Shown here: piece after piece, positions 62,414 through 64,000 of the stretch
Numbering within the stretch: position 1 is the first letter of the stretch
Layout of the letters: each line of letters opens with the position of its first letter
NCBI RefSeq assembly: GCF_003991195.1
Contig: NZ_RCWL01000001.1
Coordinates: 868,001 to 932,000, forward strand
Direction of reading: 5' to 3'
Length of the DNA: 64,000 nt
Origin: Gynurincola endophyticus
GTDB taxonomy: Bacteria; Bacteroidota; Bacteroidia; Chitinophagales; Chitinophagaceae
The notes under the pieces: generated by a model
Database searches by the model: none
Told to the model about the DNA's origin: nothing
The model's input: only the letters and a program-made list of their open reading frames with translations
Position numbers and translations under genes: made by a program

Positions 62414-63358
62414 ATGGCTAAAGAAAAAATTCTTGTAATTGGAGCTTCCGGTCAAATTGGTGTTGAATTAACACTGGCATTAAGAAACCTTTATGGCGAA
62501 GAAAATGTGATTGCTTCAGATTTACGCGAGCCCAATCAATTATTAAAAGATAGCGGTCCTTACGTAAGCATGGATGTAATGAACAAGGAAATGCTGCACG
62601 TACAGGTGATCCGTCAGAATGTAACCCAGATTTATTTATTGGCAGCAATGTTATCGGCTACCGGCGAAAAAAATCCGAATCTTGCATGGAATCTGAATAT
62701 GCAGGGATTGTTAAATGTATTGGATATTGCCCGCGAAGAAAACCTGCATAAAGTATACTGGCCTTCAAGTATTGCCGTTTTTGGGCCTACTTCCCCTAAA
62801 AATAACTGTCCTCAACAAACTATTATCGAACCAACTACCGTATATGGTATTTCAAAATATGCCGGCGAGTTCTGGTGTAATTATTATCATCAGCGCTTTG
62901 GGGTAGATGTCAGAAGCATCCGTTATCCCGGATTGATTTCTTATAAATCAGCTCCGGGCGGAGGAACCACCGACTACGCAGTGGAAATTTATAATGAAGC
63001 TATTGAAAATAAAAAATATACCTGTTTCCTTGAAGAAAACACTTATCTGCCGATGATGTATATGCCCGATGCCATCAGAGGTACTATTGAGTTAATGGAA
63101 GCGCCTGCCGATAAAATATCGATCAGAACTTCTTACAACTTATCTTCGATGAGTTTTTCGCCGAAAGAAATCGGTGCGGAAATCAAAAAACATATTCCTG
63201 ACTTTACAATGGATTATGCACCTGACTACCGTCAGCAAATTGCCAATTCATGGCCTGCCAGCATTGATGATACCGTTGCCAGAAATGACTGGGGCTGGAA
63301 ACATGAATTTGACCTGCAGAGAATGACGGCAGATATGCTGACAAATCTTAAAAAGTAA
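62414..63358 (+). CDS. L-threonine 3-dehydrogenase, SDR (epimerase-like) type
   Basis: 314 aa. Rossmann start ILVIGASGQIGVELTLALR (about 6-24), active-site YGISKYAGE (about 143-151; YxxxK), and RYPGLISYKSAPGGGTTDYA, which is specific to the SDR-type threonine dehydrogenases rather than UDP-sugar epimerases. It oxidises L-threonine to 2-amino-3-ketobutyrate with NAD. A ligase (Kbl) to complete the pathway is not in this window. Likely monocistronic. Confidence 0.85.
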   Translation: MAKEKILVIGASGQIGVELTLALRNLYGEENVIASDLREPNQLLKDSGPYVSMDVMNKEMLHVQVIRQNVTQIYLLAAMLSATGEKNPNLAWNLNMQGLLNVLDIAREENLHKVYWPSSIAVFGPTSPKNNCPQQTIIEPTTVYGISKYAGEFWCNYYHQRFGVDVRSIRYPGLISYKSAPGGGTTDYAVEIYNEAIENKKYTCFLEENTYLPMMYMPDAIRGTIELMEAPADKISIRTSYNLSSMSFSPKEIGAEIKKHIPDFTMDYAPDYRQQIANSWPASIDDTVARNDWGWKHEFDLQRMTADMLTNLKK

Positions 63359-63408
63359 AAGAAAAACATAAAATTACCGGGAACGGAGTTTTAAGAATAA
63401 AAGTCTAC

Positions 63409-63416
63409 TAAATTTG
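63409..63416 (+). promoter_or_regulatory. -7 box of the 63453 gene (TAAATTTG)
   Basis: Exact TAnnTTTG, 36 bp before the ATG at 63453; -33 unclear. Confidence 0.5.
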
Positions 63417-63452
63417 TAGGAATTAATTGTACAATTAATTCCTATTTTTTAT

Positions 63453-64000
63453 ATGAAACAAATCATTTCAGCATTAGTATTGATCGTATGGGTAGGAAGT
63501 GTTTCTGCACAGTTGTGTACGGGACCGTGGCGGGGAGCTGTTATTAGAAATGATGCGGTACCTGTTTATTTTAATTTTGATATCTCTAAAAAGAACGGAA
63601 AGCCTGTAATAGCGATAAAAAATGGTGACGAAAAGATAGTCATTGATGAAGTAATGGTAAAAGCAGACTCGGTATATTTTCAAATGCCTTTTTACGAATC
63701 GTCTTTTAAGGCTAGTATTACATCGGAAGGAGTGATGCAGGGCGTATGGGAGAAGTGGACTTATGACTCTGTGAATACACTAAAGTTCGAGGCGATTCCT
63801 GCTATCAAAAAACGTTTTTCGGCGGTAGATGGTAAAGCTACGGTGAATATAACAGGCTTATGGCAAGCGTCGATCAGTACAGCAGCCGGAGTAAGCCGAC
63901 CCGCAGTGGCTACATTCAAACAAAAAGGAAACGAGCTGACAGGTTCTTTTGTTACTGCTACCGGTGATTTTAGGTTTTTAGAGGGTATTGTTACCGGAAA
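63453..64000 (+). CDS. N-terminal part of a secreted TlpA-like redoxin-family protein, 3' truncated by window
   Basis: The frame from the ATG at 63453 is open to the end of the window (182 codons). Signal peptide MKQIISALVLIVWVGSVSAQ, then beta-rich sequence with GPWRGAVIR, DSVYFQMPFYESSFKA and FKQKGNELTGSFVTATGDFRFLEG. This N-terminal layout is the one I associate with Bacteroidota secreted TlpA/peroxiredoxin-family proteins in which the thioredoxin domain with CxxC follows later. That domain lies beyond the window, so the assignment is by memory of the family architecture. Function would be periplasmic thiol-disulfide chemistry. Confidence 0.65.
   Translation, partial: MKQIISALVLIVWVGSVSAQLCTGPWRGAVIRNDAVPVYFNFDISKKNGKPVIAIKNGDEKIVIDEVMVKADSVYFQMPFYESSFKASITSEGVMQGVWEKWTYDSVNTLKFEAIPAIKKRFSAVDGKATVNITGLWQASISTAAGVSRPAVATFKQKGNELTGSFVTATGDFRFLEGIVTG

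Overview
The window looks like chromosome of a free-living member of the Bacteroidota, most likely the Chitinophagaceae. The evidence is: proteins ending in type IX secretion (T9SS) sorting domains, TonB-dependent receptors with carboxypeptidase-regulatory N-termini, a GLPGLI protein, a DUF4954 protein, an SDR-type threonine dehydrogenase, few purine-rich ribosome binding sites, and promoters of the Bacteroidota form TTTG-N19..21-TAnnTTTG. The organism makes LPS (kdsA, a heptosyltransferase-like GT9 enzyme) and has a TCA cycle (aconitase, malate dehydrogenase). No phage, insertion sequence, CRISPR array or rRNA was seen. The genes are mainly core housekeeping, with short accessory stretches.

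Layout. 1-1314: C-terminal part of a fused 2-oxoacid dehydrogenase E1. 1399-3905: a Schlafen/AlbA_2 ATP-binding regulator followed by an 11-bp tandem repeat, then two small membrane proteins. 4019-10098: yebC and a set of transporters. 10111-12543: GT9, malate dehydrogenase and a thioredoxin-like protein. 12781-18334: a BlaI/BlaR1-type regulator pair facing a GLPGLI plus outer-membrane-barrel pair. 18411-22568: efp, accBC and ispH. 22666-25668: secreted or lipoprotein unknowns and a short GH13 enzyme. 25748-31149: HtrA protease, acyl-CoA reductase and ferredoxin, D-Ala-D-Ala ligase, PASTA and rhodanese proteins. 31193-33762: a TonB receptor behind a TPP riboswitch. 33867-38587: S41 protease, GIN-domain protein, initiator tRNA, era and der. 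38903-50731: T9SS protein, serine hydrolase, DUF4954-glmS operon, S9 peptidase and MgtE. 50818-58603: SET protein, DUF4403 lipoprotein, M48 protease, bestrophin, aconitase, PspC and AraC regulator. 58610-58850: a gene-free stretch with a possible regulated small RNA. 58879-64000: kdsA, secreted amylase, threonine dehydrogenase and the start of a TlpA-like protein.

The most interesting locus is 12781-18334. A BlaI-type repressor and an M56 (BlaR1-like) membrane protease without a penicillin-binding sensor domain form one operon. Facing it is a translationally coupled pair, a GLPGLI secreted protein and an outer-membrane barrel. The same operator (TACGAA-N3-TTCGTA) lies at both promoters: two perfect copies and a degenerate middle copy, about 19-20 bp apart, before the GLPGLI gene, and a 13/15 copy with an adjacent half-site before blaI. 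This suggests a closed, protease-controlled envelope-response circuit whose signal is unknown.

Other points worth following: a TPP riboswitch controlling a TonB receptor, with a possible switching helix; a candidate LacI-type-operator-controlled small RNA at 58655-58848; a three-hairpin RNA candidate before ddl; overlapping promoters between the acyl-CoA reductase and ferredoxin genes; an elongation factor P with an unusual tip loop next to genes encoding runs of five and six prolines; and a GH13 enzyme that stops where domain C should begin.
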